Positions 40,001 to 49,561 of a stretch of 64,000 nt of DNA are shown one piece after another. Numbering within the stretch: position 1 is the stretch's first letter; each line of letters opens with the position of its first letter. The stretch covers positions 2,418,001-2,482,000 of the forward strand of contig NZ_CP038498.1 of assembly GCF_012427845.1 (NCBI RefSeq), given 5' to 3'. Both the position numbers and the translations under genes were made by a program. The notes under the pieces are model-generated. The model was given only the letters and a program-made list of their open reading frames with translations. It was not told the origin of the DNA and did no database searches. Source of the DNA: Pectobacterium punjabense. Lineage in GTDB: Bacteria; Pseudomonadota; Gammaproteobacteria; Enterobacterales; Enterobacteriaceae.

Positions 40001-40022
40001 AATGTAACGTTATAACATTTCA
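40001..40022 (+). promoter_or_regulatory. Zur-like operator upstream of aztABCD
   Basis: AATGTAACGTTATAACATTT with CA following: the right half GTTATAACATTTC matches the gammaproteobacterial Zur consensus (GAAATGTTATANTATAACATTTC), the left half is degenerate. It lies 23 bases before the aztA start. Confidence 0.7.
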
Positions 40023-40044
40023 ATTGTTAAAACTGGAATGGAAC

Positions 40045-40779
40045 ATGAGTGAGATGACGGATTTTGCAGTACAGATCGAAGAACTGACCCTCGGTTACGA
40101 TGGAAATCCAGCATTGAGCGCTGTCAGCGGTTCGGTACACACAGGCTCCCTGACAGCAGTAGTCGGGCCAAACGGTTCAGGTAAATCAACGTTGCTGAAA
40201 GGGATTGCCGGAATACTCCAGCCGCTATCAGGCGCCTGCCGAATCGCATCGGGTGCCCGTATTGCTTATCTGCCACAGCTATCGGAACTGGATCGTAGCT
40301 TTCCTGCTAACGTGCGCGATCTGGTCTCACTGGGACTCTGGCAGGATCGAGGTTTATTACGCTGGCATCGCCGTGACGATCGGATGCGTATATCTCAGGC
40401 GCTTGCCACCGTCGGGCTAGCTAATTTTGACAATAAGCCACTCAGTGCTCTGTCTGGCGGGCAATTTCAGCGAGCTCTGTTTGCACGGGTGATTGTTCAG
40501 AATGCCAATATCATTTTGCTCGATGAACCCTTTAATGCCATTGATACCGCGACCACACAAGAGATGCTGACGCTGATTAAAAGCTGGCACGCCCAACAAC
40601 GTACCGTCATCGTAGTGATCCACGACCCTGAACTGGTGCTTCGCCATTTTCCTGAGACATTAATGGTCAACGGTACAGTAGTCGCCTGGGGAGAAACCCA
40701 GTGGGTGATGGAACATAGCCTGCACTCGCCCGTCTTCTGCCAGCATAATACCGTACGGTATGCAGTAGGAGGTCGATAA
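40045..40779 (+). CDS. aztA: zinc ABC transporter ATP-binding protein AztA
   Basis: Cytoplasmic ATPase of a zinc importer. 244 residues from ATG 40045, with Walker A GPNGSGKST, signature LSGGQFQRALFARV, Walker B IILLDEPFNAID and the H-loop VIHD. The frame opens 7 codons upstream. aztB starts on its last base (overlap of 1). Preceded by a Zur-like operator. Family alternatives are ZnuC or manganese importers, but the presence of AztD-type aztD downstream settles the type. Confidence 0.9.
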   Translation: MSEMTDFAVQIEELTLGYDGNPALSAVSGSVHTGSLTAVVGPNGSGKSTLLKGIAGILQPLSGACRIASGARIAYLPQLSELDRSFPANVRDLVSLGLWQDRGLLRWHRRDDRMRISQALATVGLANFDNKPLSALSGGQFQRALFARVIVQNANIILLDEPFNAIDTATTQEMLTLIKSWHAQQRTVIVVIHDPELVLRHFPETLMVNGTVVAWGETQWVMEHSLHSPVFCQHNTVRYAVGGR

Positions 40780-41669
40780 TGCTCTGGCTTTACGATCTGC
40801 TTATTAACCCGTTTGTTGAATTTGGCTTCATGCGCCGAGCGCTAGTGGGTGCGTTATTACTGTCGCTCAGCGCATGTCCGGTGGGCGTATTTCTGACCCT
40901 ACGTCGTATGAGTCTGGTAGGGGATGCCATGTCCCATGCCGTGCTGCCCGGTGCCGCTATTGGTTTTCTGCTCTACGGATTGGAAATCATTCCGATGACG
41001 ATAGGCGGCATGGTCGCCGGATTAGTGGTAGCACTGGGTGCCGGCATCGTATCGCGGTTAACGGTACAAAAGGAAGATGCCTCAATGGCAGCGTTTTACC
41101 TTATCTCGCTGGCGCTCGGGGTACTTATCGTCTCACTACGCGGCTCGAGCGTCGACTTGATGCATGTTCTATTCGGTTCCGTTTTAGCGCTGAATGCAGA
41201 GGCGCTGATCCTGATCGCCTCGGTGTCCGCTGTTTCTTTACTAATACTGTCGCTGCTGTGGCGTGCCTTAATTGCTGAATGTTTGGACCCGCTGTTCCTA
41301 CGCGCGGTGTCCCGGCTCGGCTCGGCGGTTCATTTTCTGTTCCTCACGCTGGTGGTGATAAACCTTGTGGCAGGCTACCAGGCGTTGGGCACGCTGCTGT
41401 CGGTGGGGTTGATGATCCTCCCCGCCGTCACCGCTCGCTTCTGGACTCGGCGCGTCATCACACTTTGTCTGGTTTCAGTGTTGATCGGCATGGTGGCCTG
41501 CATTTCCGGCCTGTTGTTCTCCTACCATTATTCGCTACCATCAGGCCCAGCCATTATTCTCGCCAACGGCGTTTTCTATCTGCTCTCAACCAGCGTGGCG
41601 ATGATGAAAAACGCCCGACGCCGTCCTCATGCATCCTTAGTTAACACGCGCCCTTCCCGCACGGAGTAA
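40779..41669 (+). CDS. aztB: zinc ABC transporter permease AztB
   Basis: 296 residues with about eight to nine membrane helices of the ABC-3 family, beginning FMRRALVGALLLSLSACPVGVFLTLRRMSLVGDAMSHAVLPGAAIGFLL, the signature of metal (Zn/Mn) permeases. It transports the ion delivered by AztC. Starts within the aztA stop and is followed 6 bases later by aztC. Confidence 0.92.
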   Translation: MLWLYDLLINPFVEFGFMRRALVGALLLSLSACPVGVFLTLRRMSLVGDAMSHAVLPGAAIGFLLYGLEIIPMTIGGMVAGLVVALGAGIVSRLTVQKEDASMAAFYLISLALGVLIVSLRGSSVDLMHVLFGSVLALNAEALILIASVSAVSLLILSLLWRALIAECLDPLFLRAVSRLGSAVHFLFLTLVVINLVAGYQALGTLLSVGLMILPAVTARFWTRRVITLCLVSVLIGMVACISGLLFSYHYSLPSGPAIILANGVFYLLSTSVAMMKNARRRPHASLVNTRPSRTE

Positions 41670-41675
41670 ATCATC

Positions 41676-42611
41676 ATGAGAATTACCACGACGCTTGGCG
41701 TCGCCGCCCTGCTTTTCCTGTCGTTCTCGTTACAGGCCAGCGCCAGACTTAACGTTATCGCCAGCTTTTCCATTCTTGGCGATATGGCGAAAAATATCGG
41801 TCAGGATCGCATTGAATTACGTACCCTCGTTGGCCCCAATAGCGATGCGCATGTCTATGAGCCATCCCCGGCGGATGCGATTGCAATGGCCAAAGCTGAC
41901 GTGATTTTAATCAATGGATTACAGTTCGAGGGCTTTATCAACCGGCTAATTCAGGCCAGTGAGAGTAAGGCTCCGGTCATTGAAGCGACAAACGGCGCAG
42001 AGATCATTCGCGACCCCGCTGGTGGTCATTACCATTTCTACAATGGCAAAGCCGTGTTCCACGCTGCGCCTTTCGATCCTCATGCCTGGCAATCATTGTC
42101 CAATGCGCATATCTACGTAAAGAACATCACCGCCGCGTTTTGCGCAGCGGATAAAAACGGCTGTGAGACTTATCAGGCGAACGCCAAAACCTATGAGGAA
42201 AAACTGACCAAACTTGGCGTAAACATTAATAACGCGCTAGCCCGTATCCCGGAATCGCGCCGTACCGTCGTGGTCGGTCACAATGCTTTTCGTTATTTCG
42301 AACATGAGCACAGTATTCACTTCTTATCCCCTCAGGGAATTTCTACCGAGTCTGAAGCCTCTGCCGCAGATGTCGCCGGCATTCTGCGCGAGATAAAGAA
42401 AAACCATGCCGCAGCGGTTTTCGCTGAGAATATTTCAAACCCACGGATGGTGGAACAAATTGCATCCGAAGCCGGTTTATCCGTCTCAGGTGTGCTCTAT
42501 TCCGACGCGCTTTCCGCGCCTTCCGGCCCTGCACCGAGCTATATCGACATGATGCAGCATAACGTCAACACCATCGTGTCAGCGCTGGCCGACGACAAGC
42601 ATGTCCCCTGA
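41676..42611 (+). CDS. aztC: zinc-binding periplasmic protein AztC
   Basis: Cluster A-I solute-binding protein, 311 residues, signal peptide cut after ASA at residue 23. Expected zinc ligands are His59 (DAHVYEP), His136 (FDPHAWQ), His202 (VGHNAF) and Asp277 (YSDALS), the AztC set of three His and one Asp. It lacks the long His-rich loop of ZnuA; only HYHF near 118-121 is similar. The two cysteines at 156 and 163 (FCAADKNGC) may pair, as described for AztC. It delivers zinc to AztB and accepts it from AztD. Confidence 0.93.
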   Translation: MRITTTLGVAALLFLSFSLQASARLNVIASFSILGDMAKNIGQDRIELRTLVGPNSDAHVYEPSPADAIAMAKADVILINGLQFEGFINRLIQASESKAPVIEATNGAEIIRDPAGGHYHFYNGKAVFHAAPFDPHAWQSLSNAHIYVKNITAAFCAADKNGCETYQANAKTYEEKLTKLGVNINNALARIPESRRTVVVGHNAFRYFEHEHSIHFLSPQGISTESEASAADVAGILREIKKNHAAAVFAENISNPRMVEQIASEAGLSVSGVLYSDALSAPSGPAPSYIDMMQHNVNTIVSALADDKHVP

Positions 42612-42650
42612 TTTCATCCTAATCCAGACTATTTTATAATGGAGAACCAC

Positions 42651-43913
42651 ATGAAAAAGCGTTTATTATCACTATCCATTTCAGCGTTTTTGCTAAGCTC
42701 AGTTGGCTCAGCAATGGCGGCAGAAGAGGATGTTACCGCCTGGCGTCTTTTCGTCGCCGATCACGATAAACCCGTGGTGAATGTGATTGATGCCCTTGAT
42801 GGTGACAAACTGACTTCCTTCGCCCTGAAAGGACCCGCGGCGCTCTATCGCAGTGAAAGCGGTGCTACAGTGTATGCCGTTCAGGGCAGCGCAGGCACCG
42901 TATCGATGATCGGCTCGGGGATTTCGTTTCACGATCACGGCGATCACGCAGATATTGACATCGATGAACCCAAACTACTGAAAACTCAGCTAACCGGCGG
43001 CAAACCGGGCCATTTCGTTGAGCGTCAGGGTAAGGTTGCTCAATGGTTTGACGGTGAACGTTATACGATGGTCTATAGCGAAGCCGCGGCGTTAGATGGC
43101 ATCAATGACGCGAAACGCGTGTTCGTCAGCGCACCACATCATGGTGTTGCCGTGCCATATGACAACCATGCCGTTGTCTCTGTTCCGAACCCAGAAGACG
43201 CGTCCAAACGCCCGATCGGTGCTCGAGTGATTAGCCTAGACAGTAAAATTGTCGGCGACAATGTGGCCTGCCCAGGTCTGCATGGCTCTGCCGGTTCCGG
43301 TGACACTTACGCCCTGTCCTGCGAAACGGGTCTGTTGCTGATCACTCAGAAAGGCGAGACGCCTGAAATACGCCATCTGCCTTACTCCAGCACATTACCG
43401 AAAGGCAGCGTCTCCACACTTATCGGTGGCAAAGGTATGCAGTATTTCATCGGTAACTATGGTCCAGATCGCATTGTGCTTATCGACCCAACCGAAGCCC
43501 AAAGTTTCCGCCTGGTGCAACTACCGACCCGCCGCGTACATTTTGCCGTCGACCCGGTACGTCCGAAGTTCGCCTACGTCTTTACGGAAGATGGCAAGTT
43601 AAATCAGGTTGATGTGCTGAAAGGGGAAATTACCAAATCAGTGCGCGTCACGGAGCCCTACTCTATGGACGGTCACTGGAATGATCCGCGTCCACGCATC
43701 GCAGTTGCGGCAGATAACATCTACATTACCGACCCTCTGAAGAGCAAAGTTCACGTGCTGAACGCCGCGGATTTGAAAGAAACCAGTGCGATTACGGTAC
43801 AGGGACATCCTTTCAATATTGTTGCCGTTGGCGGTTCAGGAAAAGTGCATGAACACGGTCACTCCCACGACCATGAGCATGAGCATGGCCATTCCCATGA
43901 CCATCAGCATTAA
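42651..43913 (+). CDS. aztD: periplasmic zinc chaperone AztD
   Basis: 420 residues with signal peptide MKKRLLSLSISAFLLSSVGSAMA. The core is a seven-bladed beta-propeller (about 30-400) with the early His motif SFHDHGDHADID and ends in a His/Asp/Glu/Gly-rich tail (about the last 21 residues, nearly half His). AztD loads zinc into apo-AztC directly in Paracoccus and Citrobacter studies. ATG 42651 has GGAG 9 bases upstream; four extra codons are open at 42639. Final gene of the operon, followed by hairpins. Confidence 0.93.
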   Translation: MKKRLLSLSISAFLLSSVGSAMAAEEDVTAWRLFVADHDKPVVNVIDALDGDKLTSFALKGPAALYRSESGATVYAVQGSAGTVSMIGSGISFHDHGDHADIDIDEPKLLKTQLTGGKPGHFVERQGKVAQWFDGERYTMVYSEAAALDGINDAKRVFVSAPHHGVAVPYDNHAVVSVPNPEDASKRPIGARVISLDSKIVGDNVACPGLHGSAGSGDTYALSCETGLLLITQKGETPEIRHLPYSSTLPKGSVSTLIGGKGMQYFIGNYGPDRIVLIDPTEAQSFRLVQLPTRRVHFAVDPVRPKFAYVFTEDGKLNQVDVLKGEITKSVRVTEPYSMDGHWNDPRPRIAVAADNIYITDPLKSKVHVLNAADLKETSAITVQGHPFNIVAVGGSGKVHEHGHSHDHEHEHGHSHDHQH

Positions 43914-43925
43914 GATCTAAACGGA

Positions 43926-43986
43926 ACCCCAGCTTAGCTGGGGGGCTAGACACCATGAAGAAAGCCCGCGAAACATGCGGGCTTTC
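43926..43986. terminator. two hairpins between aztD and the convergent esterase gene
   Basis: CCCCAGC-TTA-GCTGGGG (43926-43942) and GAAAGCCCGC/GCGGGCTTTC (43960-43986). Neither has a long T run, but they separate convergent transcripts and either may terminate. Confidence 0.55.
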
Positions 43987-44045
43987 GACGCTGTCCACCG
44001 GTCTGAAAAGTTGCCGCATGGCTACGACCTTTTCATCACGTTTTC

Positions 44046-45809
44046 TTACCGGGAGACTTTACCTGTCACCTTCACGCCATACAACGCGAGGGATTTACCC
44101 GCTGTACCTGCCGTGTTCCACGGATAGATACGGATATACAGGGATTTGCCTGATGGTACCTGAACGGCAAGGTTATCATACTCCACATATGTCATCACAT
44201 CCTTCGCTGAAGACAAGGGTTTACTCCCATTGAGGCGCGTCCACTTGATGTTATCGGTCGAGTACTCCATATCGGCTTGCACTGTCGAACCGCCGCTTGT
44301 CGCGTAATGCATTGATATTTTGTTAGCGTTCAACGAACCTGTCGGTGTTGCCATGAATTGCAGATATTTTGTATTGTCACGCGATGTCCAGGTATCTACT
44401 ACATAGCGAACTACGCTCGTATCTTGACCATCGACTGCCATCACTTTGGTCGTTGTCGTCCTTAGATTGCTTACTGTGGCATCCGTTGCCGTCAGTGTTC
44501 CATCAGTGGTAGGTGCCAGGGATGAACCCGTGCTAAACCAAGACGCGTAAGAATCAAGACCTGCTCCCGCCAGCACTCCCTTGCCCGATACGGCTAGAGA
44601 ACCGATAGTAGACGAACCGAGAGTAAACGAGATGACCTTGTTGTAATCTACGGCATCGGATGGCGTGAAACGGACGTATACTGTTTTTGTAAAAGAACCA
44701 TTCGTGTATGGAATGTTGAGTGACGAATTCCACGCCGTTTGATCGAACGACAGTTCAAAATTCGTAGAAGGAGACTGAACCGTCACCGTGCCCAGATCCG
44801 GGGTCAGATCGAAGGCGGAAACCGTCATCGCCTTAATCGTCGCAACCCCAGTGTAGCGTGTACCCCATGCAAGAGGGTTCGGGCTGGCGATCAGCGAAGT
44901 AACAGACACCATGTAATTCTTCAAGATGCCCAACCTGGACATTCCCTCGACGGCGCGCTTGGCAATCAAATTGGCGAACAGAATTTGTGGGTGTGTACTA
45001 TCCGCCGCAATGTATAAATTTGCCTTGGCTGCCGCATCACCGTAAGCCTCTACGATAGTTTTGGTTTCCGTCGTGAGGTCGACGATCGGCACATGGTATT
45101 TGGTGGCAACCTCTTTCATCGCTGCTGGGTAATTGCCACGTTCATAGATCTCGCCGTTCTTGACACCCACATTGTGGCGGCCTTCTGGTTTGATCGTCGT
45201 GCCTTCAAAGTATTTGCGTACAATCGGCGTCATCAGAATGGGGTATGCGCCTTTCGCTTTAATCGCAGTGATATATCTTTTCAAAAATTGATAGTACGAA
45301 TGCTCAGATTTATCTACTGTCGGATCAATCGCATCCGGCGAACCTGCACACGTCTCCCCCTCGGTTGTTCCATCGCTACAATATGCATAAGTACCGTATG
45401 CGGCATAGCTAGCGTCCGTTTTTTGGTCATTATGCCCAAATTGTATAATGACATAATCGCCAGCCTGAATTTGAGGCAAGATCTCTGGCCAACGCGTGGC
45501 TTCATAAAAGAAACTGCGCGAACTACGCCCGCCAAGCGCCCAGTTTTTAACGGTGACGTTTGAATTGAAGAATTGGGGCATCGCTTCACCCCATCCCATT
45601 TGCGGTCTACGGGCATCTGTATAGTGTGTCATCGTTGAGTCACCAAGCATGTGGATCGTGACGGCTTTTTGATTGCTCGGTTTACTGGCGCTCATGCTAG
45701 ATTGCGAATTGGAATAACTCACTATCGAGGAATCCCCATTACCGCCCGCTGCGTAGGCATTAACGAAAACACTCAGAGCTAGCGCTCCAAATAAAGCAGG
45801 ATACTTCAT
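44046..45809 (-). CDS. secreted GDSL/SGNH esterase, pectin or rhamnogalacturonan acetylesterase type
   Basis: 587 residues from ATG 45809 (AAGGAGAG 9 bases upstream; upstream open frame to 45911 ignored), with signal peptide MKYPALFGALALSVFVNAYA. SGNH hydrolase domain (about 48-300): nucleophile Ser58 in GDST, Gly93 in ALGGRSSRSF, GHND at 125-128, and Asp270/His273 in ADSTHPQ. This arrangement fits CE12 rhamnogalacturonan or pectin acetylesterases. The C-terminal half (about 305-587) is Thr/Ser-rich beta structure, probably two accessory or carbohydrate-binding modules. It removes acetyl groups so that pectate lyases can act (inference). It interrupts the zinc gene group. Confidence 0.85.
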   Translation of the reverse strand: MKYPALFGALALSVFVNAYAAGGNGDSSIVSYSNSQSSMSASKPSNQKAVTIHMLGDSTMTHYTDARRPQMGWGEAMPQFFNSNVTVKNWALGGRSSRSFFYEATRWPEILPQIQAGDYVIIQFGHNDQKTDASYAAYGTYAYCSDGTTEGETCAGSPDAIDPTVDKSEHSYYQFLKRYITAIKAKGAYPILMTPIVRKYFEGTTIKPEGRHNVGVKNGEIYERGNYPAAMKEVATKYHVPIVDLTTETKTIVEAYGDAAAKANLYIAADSTHPQILFANLIAKRAVEGMSRLGILKNYMVSVTSLIASPNPLAWGTRYTGVATIKAMTVSAFDLTPDLGTVTVQSPSTNFELSFDQTAWNSSLNIPYTNGSFTKTVYVRFTPSDAVDYNKVISFTLGSSTIGSLAVSGKGVLAGAGLDSYASWFSTGSSLAPTTDGTLTATDATVSNLRTTTTKVMAVDGQDTSVVRYVVDTWTSRDNTKYLQFMATPTGSLNANKISMHYATSGGSTVQADMEYSTDNIKWTRLNGSKPLSSAKDVMTYVEYDNLAVQVPSGKSLYIRIYPWNTAGTAGKSLALYGVKVTGKVSR

Positions 45810-46531
45810 GTAATATTCTCTCCTTTTTTTAATTGTATTGTCATCAATGACCACACTGGCTACCGCTATTAACATTTTGCCAAAATAATTATGCTGATTC
45901 ATGGTGGTCATTCATCAGTGTATTCATGCAGTCAGAGTACGCCGTAATATTTCACGATATAGTTTATTATTATGTGGCGAGCATCACTAAAAATAGATAT
46001 TTCCTATTTTTCATGTTGTTGTAGACGTGTTTCAGTAGACTGCTATCCAATATTTCGTGTTTTACGGTATTCACCGTGCTACCGCTTGCGTGTGTAATGA
46101 CTATTTTTGGTAGAAATGGAATATGACTTGGCAGTTGACCGACCATCACCTTTTTCATTTCCGCATTCCAATGAATGAGGTTGGCAATTCCATGTCAATC
46201 ACTATTCATGAAGGCTATTTTTATTTTAAATAATCGTTTTTCGGCCTTAATAATAAAATGATTGTTATTATTAAGCGAAAATTTAATAATCGACTTCATA
46301 ACTAAGAAAATAAAATGAATATCTCCTTCCGAATTCAAGCTGGAATACGCCTTGAGCGTTGTGGAAAAGGGTTACTCTGGCTCAGCCACTGCGTGCTAAA
46401 CGGGCTCGCATATTTCTGCACCACAATAATGCCGTTTTTCATCGATCAACTTATCGTCCTCGAAACGTACGGGGACGATAAATCCTCTCGCGGCCTGAAA
46501 AAATCAGGCCTTTTTTACCTTTCCCGCACGT
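45810..46531. other. 722-base non-coding region, AT-rich, with candidate small RNA
   Basis: It contains the esterase promoter region, AT-rich stretches at 45960-46010 and 46200-46320, and at 46452-46516 two hairpins ending in a plus-strand T run. Open frames here (45970-46158 minus, 46315-46668 plus) have poor ribosome sites and composition. Confidence 0.6.
46400..46516 (+). ncRNA. candidate small RNA with intrinsic terminator
   Basis: TATCGTCC/GGACGATA (46452-46480) is followed by GGCCTGA-AAAAA-TCAGGCC and six T (46492-46516), a canonical plus-strand terminator. No plus-strand gene ends here, and the leftward gene at 46532 would not use this T run. The 5' end is arbitrary; no known sRNA was recognised. 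Confidence 0.3.
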
Positions 46532-47755
46532 TTATGACGCAAACCAAGGCTCTATCGGATCAGGATAAGATATCCACGCCGCCAGACCTTCGGCCATTTC
46601 TTTGTCCGTCAACAGTGCGGCATCCAGACGAGTTCTCAACGCGTGCTCATCCATATCGATACCGATAAACACCAGTTCCTGCCGCGCATCGCCCACGCCA
46701 TCCACCCAAATGGAACGAATATAATCAAGCGACTCACTATCTGTCGGCCACCTTTCTTTCGGCGCACTGACCCACCATGAACCAGCCAGCCCTTGACGCG
46801 CCACGCCTCCAGCCTGAGACCATGATCCAGCATATTCCGGGCGGCTCGCCAACCAGAAATAGCCTTTGGATCTGACAACCCCAGCGAGCGAACTCTCCAT
46901 GACTTGCGCAAAGCGAGCAGGGTGAAAAGGCCGACGCGCGCGGAACACAAAACTGGCGATACCATATTCCTCAGTTTCAGGCGTATGTTCACCGCGTAGC
47001 TCTTTCAGCCATCCAGGAGCTTGTGCTGCTTTGTCGAAATCAAATAATCCCGTATTGAGTACCTCGTTCAACGGCACGGCCCCAAACTCGGCGTGAAGTA
47101 TTCTCGCGCTCGGATTCAGTGAACGAATAATCGCAACCAGCTTCTGTTGTTGAGCCACATCAATAAGATCGATTTTGTTAAGGATGATCACATCGCAGAA
47201 TTCGATCTGGTCGATCAACAGATCCACAACACTACGCTCATCCCCCTCTCCTAACGACTCTCCGCGTGAATGGATACTGTCCACCGAAGCATAATCGTTT
47301 AAGAAATTATACCCATCGACAACAGTCACCATGGTATCCAGACGAGCCACTTCAGAAAGGCTTTCGCCATCATCACCCGCAAAGGTGAATGTCTCCGCGA
47401 CAGGAAGCGGCTCCGCGATGCCGGTTGATTCAATAACCAACTGATCAAAACGCCCCTCTTTCGCCAGCCGATTGACTTCGAGCAGGAGATCTTCACGCAG
47501 CGTGCAACAGATACAACCGTTGCTCATCTCCACCAGTTTTTCGTCCGTCCGTGACAGCTCAGCGCCGCCCTCCCTCACCAGGGCAGCATCAATATTCACT
47601 TCTGACATGTCATTAACGATCACCGCGACGCGTCGGCCATCACGATTATTCAGAATATGGTTAAGCAACGTGGTCTTCCCCGCGCCGAGAAAGCCGGATA
47701 GAACGGTTACGGGTAATCTTGCCTCTGATTTCTGTCTAGCTACAACGTCAGCCAT
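46532..47755 (-). CDS. COG0523 GTPase, zinc-homeostasis metallochaperone (ZigA/YeiR-like)
   Basis: G3E-family GTPase thought to insert zinc into client enzymes during zinc shortage. 407 residues with Walker [15 protein letters not shown] (about 20-33), the metal motif GCICC in [13 protein letters not shown], an ESTGIAEP switch element and NKIDL. The C-terminal CobW_C domain (about 270-395) includes RRPFHPARF. Divergent from zinT with a Zur-like palindrome at 47886-47899 in the shared 179-base interval, which indicates co-regulation. Confidence 0.92.
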   Translation of the reverse strand: MADVVARQKSEARLPVTVLSGFLGAGKTTLLNHILNNRDGRRVAVIVNDMSEVNIDAALVREGGAELSRTDEKLVEMSNGCICCTLREDLLLEVNRLAKEGRFDQLVIESTGIAEPLPVAETFTFAGDDGESLSEVARLDTMVTVVDGYNFLNDYASVDSIHSRGESLGEGDERSVVDLLIDQIEFCDVIILNKIDLIDVAQQQKLVAIIRSLNPSARILHAEFGAVPLNEVLNTGLFDFDKAAQAPGWLKELRGEHTPETEEYGIASFVFRARRPFHPARFAQVMESSLAGVVRSKGYFWLASRPEYAGSWSQAGGVARQGLAGSWWVSAPKERWPTDSESLDYIRSIWVDGVGDARQELVFIGIDMDEHALRTRLDAALLTDKEMAEGLAAWISYPDPIEPWFAS

Positions 47756-47885
47756 ATTTCACACTCTCTGATGATTCAAATTCAAGGTCGTTTACGTGTT
47801 TACGGTTCCACTTTGGAATGATTTATCACCACAAATGTTTCGTTTTTGAACACCCATAGCGATAATCTTTCCATGCATTTAATGA

Positions 47886-47899
47886 TATGTTATAACATA
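47886..47899. promoter_or_regulatory. Zur-like operator in the zinT / COG0523 intergenic region
   Basis: TATGTTATAACATA is a perfect 14-bp palindrome matching the core of the Zur consensus, 36 bases before the TTG start of zinT. It could control both divergent genes. Confidence 0.75.
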
Positions 47900-47934
47900 A
47901 CAACTCAACCATGAAAATCATTGAGGATTTTGCT

Positions 47935-48621
47935 TTGTCTAATAATATTAAGAAACTTGCACTGGCTCTGGGAGCCTTCTTCGTAACCTGTCAGGTTGCC
48001 GCGCACGGCGATCATTCGCATAGCCATTCTCATGGTCATACTCACGCTCATTCACATGGCGAACCTATGACCGAAATCGAAAAGAAAGCATCCAATGGCG
48101 TTTTCAATGACAGCGATGTGAAAGACAGAGCGCTTACCGACTGGGAAGGAATGTGGCAATCGGTCAACCCGATTATGCTATCGGGTGAGATGGACCCTGT
48201 TTTTAAAAAGAAGGATGAGCAGGATAAAAGCAAAACATTTGAACAAGTTAAAGATTATTACCGCAAAGGTTACGCCACTGATGTGTCAGAAATAAAAGTC
48301 GACAATGGCGTCATGACGTTCCACAAAGAGGGTGAAGTGGCCTCATGCCATTACGACTATTCTGGGTATAAGATACTGACCTATGTATCGGGTAAAAAAG
48401 GCGTTCGCTATCTGTTTGAATGTAAAGATGCTCAGTCAAAAGCACCTAAATACGTTCAGTTCAGCGATCACACCATTGCGCCGCGCAAATCCGCCCATTT
48501 CCATATTTTTATGGGAAATACGTCGCAAGCAGAGATCCTCAAAGAAATGGACAACTGGCCAACTTACTACCCATATCAGCTCACCAGCGATCAGGTTGTT
48601 GATGAGCTGCTGCATCATTAA
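47935..48621 (+). CDS. zinT: periplasmic zinc/cadmium-binding protein ZinT
   Basis: Binds zinc in the periplasm and assists uptake, made under Zur control. 228 residues from TTG 47935 ([13 protein letters not shown]) with GAGGA 7 bases upstream; this aligns residue for residue with the E. coli N-terminus (MAIRLYKLAVALG), whereas the ATG at 47911 has no ribosome site. After the signal peptide (cut near QVAA/HGD) come a His-rich segment ([16 protein letters not shown], longer than in E. coli) and the lipocalin-like domain with [25 protein letters not shown] and [10 protein letters not shown] metal ligands. Confidence 0.95.
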   Translation: MSNNIKKLALALGAFFVTCQVAAHGDHSHSHSHGHTHAHSHGEPMTEIEKKASNGVFNDSDVKDRALTDWEGMWQSVNPIMLSGEMDPVFKKKDEQDKSKTFEQVKDYYRKGYATDVSEIKVDNGVMTFHKEGEVASCHYDYSGYKILTYVSGKKGVRYLFECKDAQSKAPKYVQFSDHTIAPRKSAHFHIFMGNTSQAEILKEMDNWPTYYPYQLTSDQVVDELLHH

Positions 48622-48842
48622 TAGCCGTTGAATTCCCGAACCGGAAGGCATCGCCCATTTTCAGGCTATGCCTTACCGATCTGCCTCCAGAATGAAGCGA
48701 TTTTCCTGCCCTCCTTTTCTTTCTCCAACCAGACAGCAAGTTCCTAAATTAGAATGTTAAGATAGATGCAGCAAGCGTTTGCCGTATTCGGAAATGTATG
48801 CGGTTTGTTGTAAAAGCTAAGCCATTACTTAAGGAGCGAAAA

Positions 48843-49460
48843 ATGGCACGTGGTTCAGCAAGTAAAAGTCATCACACCGTCTCGCCGCTGCTTTCGTCAC
48901 ACGAAATCACGCGTCTTCTTTTACACCCCGTATCGCAGTGTATTTCGGATGAATATCCCTGGGTAAGCAATGATGAAACGTTGATCGATAAACATTTTAA
49001 AGGCGTTTGTGCACAGGTTATGCGTCTGACCAATACCCAATCGAGAATCGAATGGAATCATTACGGTTCTGGTTATGCCTCTTTTGTCGACGCCTGGTTT
49101 TATAAGAACACGCCGGATTTTGACGTCAAACGTCCGCTTCGCTGTGGTGAAGAACACACCGGGTTAACCGTCTTACTGAGCCGCCTGTCGCCTTACTTCG
49201 TTTTTATGGAGAGTGAGAAAAATTGGCACGCGCGCGGAGGGTCTCAGGCGCTTCCAGAACTGGAAATGCTCGATAGGCTGGAGACGCCTGCCGTTATTGC
49301 ATTGAGCCAGCAGGTTCAATCAGAACTGGAAAAGTGCGGGCTTATTCGCGCTTATAAGGTGCAGTTAACCGCACGACTACCTACTGGAACTCGCGTACCG
49401 ACGGTACTCACGGATCGCGGTTTTACACAGTTCGATGCCTTGTTCCATTGGGAAGATTGA
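48843..49460 (+). CDS. unknown conserved-looking cytoplasmic protein, 205 residues
   Basis: Start ATG 48843 with AAGGAG 8 bases upstream (frame open to 48798). No signal peptide or membrane segment. The protein has a basic, Ser/His-rich N-terminus (MARGSASKSHH) followed by alpha/beta sequence with RIEWNHYGSGYASFVDAWFY and SRLSPYFVFMESEKNWHARGG. I do not recognise a family. It stands alone between zinT and the VOC gene, with no visible Zur site. Confidence 0.8.
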   Translation: MARGSASKSHHTVSPLLSSHEITRLLLHPVSQCISDEYPWVSNDETLIDKHFKGVCAQVMRLTNTQSRIEWNHYGSGYASFVDAWFYKNTPDFDVKRPLRCGEEHTGLTVLLSRLSPYFVFMESEKNWHARGGSQALPELEMLDRLETPAVIALSQQVQSELEKCGLIRAYKVQLTARLPTGTRVPTVLTDRGFTQFDALFHWED

Positions 49461-49561
49461 GTCATTAACGTAGCCAAAGCACGCACCAGCGTAAATTAAC
49501 ATCGCGCTATGTTGTCGATCGAATGAATGCTGTGCGTGCCGCATACAAAATGATTTCCGTA

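Larger units (their letters stand above)
39644..40044. other. intergenic region with IS remnant and Zur-like box
   Basis: 401 bases upstream of aztA. It holds the IS3-type transposase tail (39798-39923, minus strand) and the Zur-like operator at 40001-40022. Nothing else was found. Confidence 0.7.

Noticed and set aside
45970..46158. 62-residue minus-strand frame
   Set aside because: Weak ribosome site, AT-rich, no similarity recognised.
46315..46668. 117-residue plus-strand frame after the esterase region
   Set aside because: No ribosome site, overlaps the COG0523 gene and runs through a terminator.
48645..48674. AAGGCAT/ATGCCTT hairpin after zinT
   Set aside because: Short stem, long loop and no T run; not a convincing terminator.
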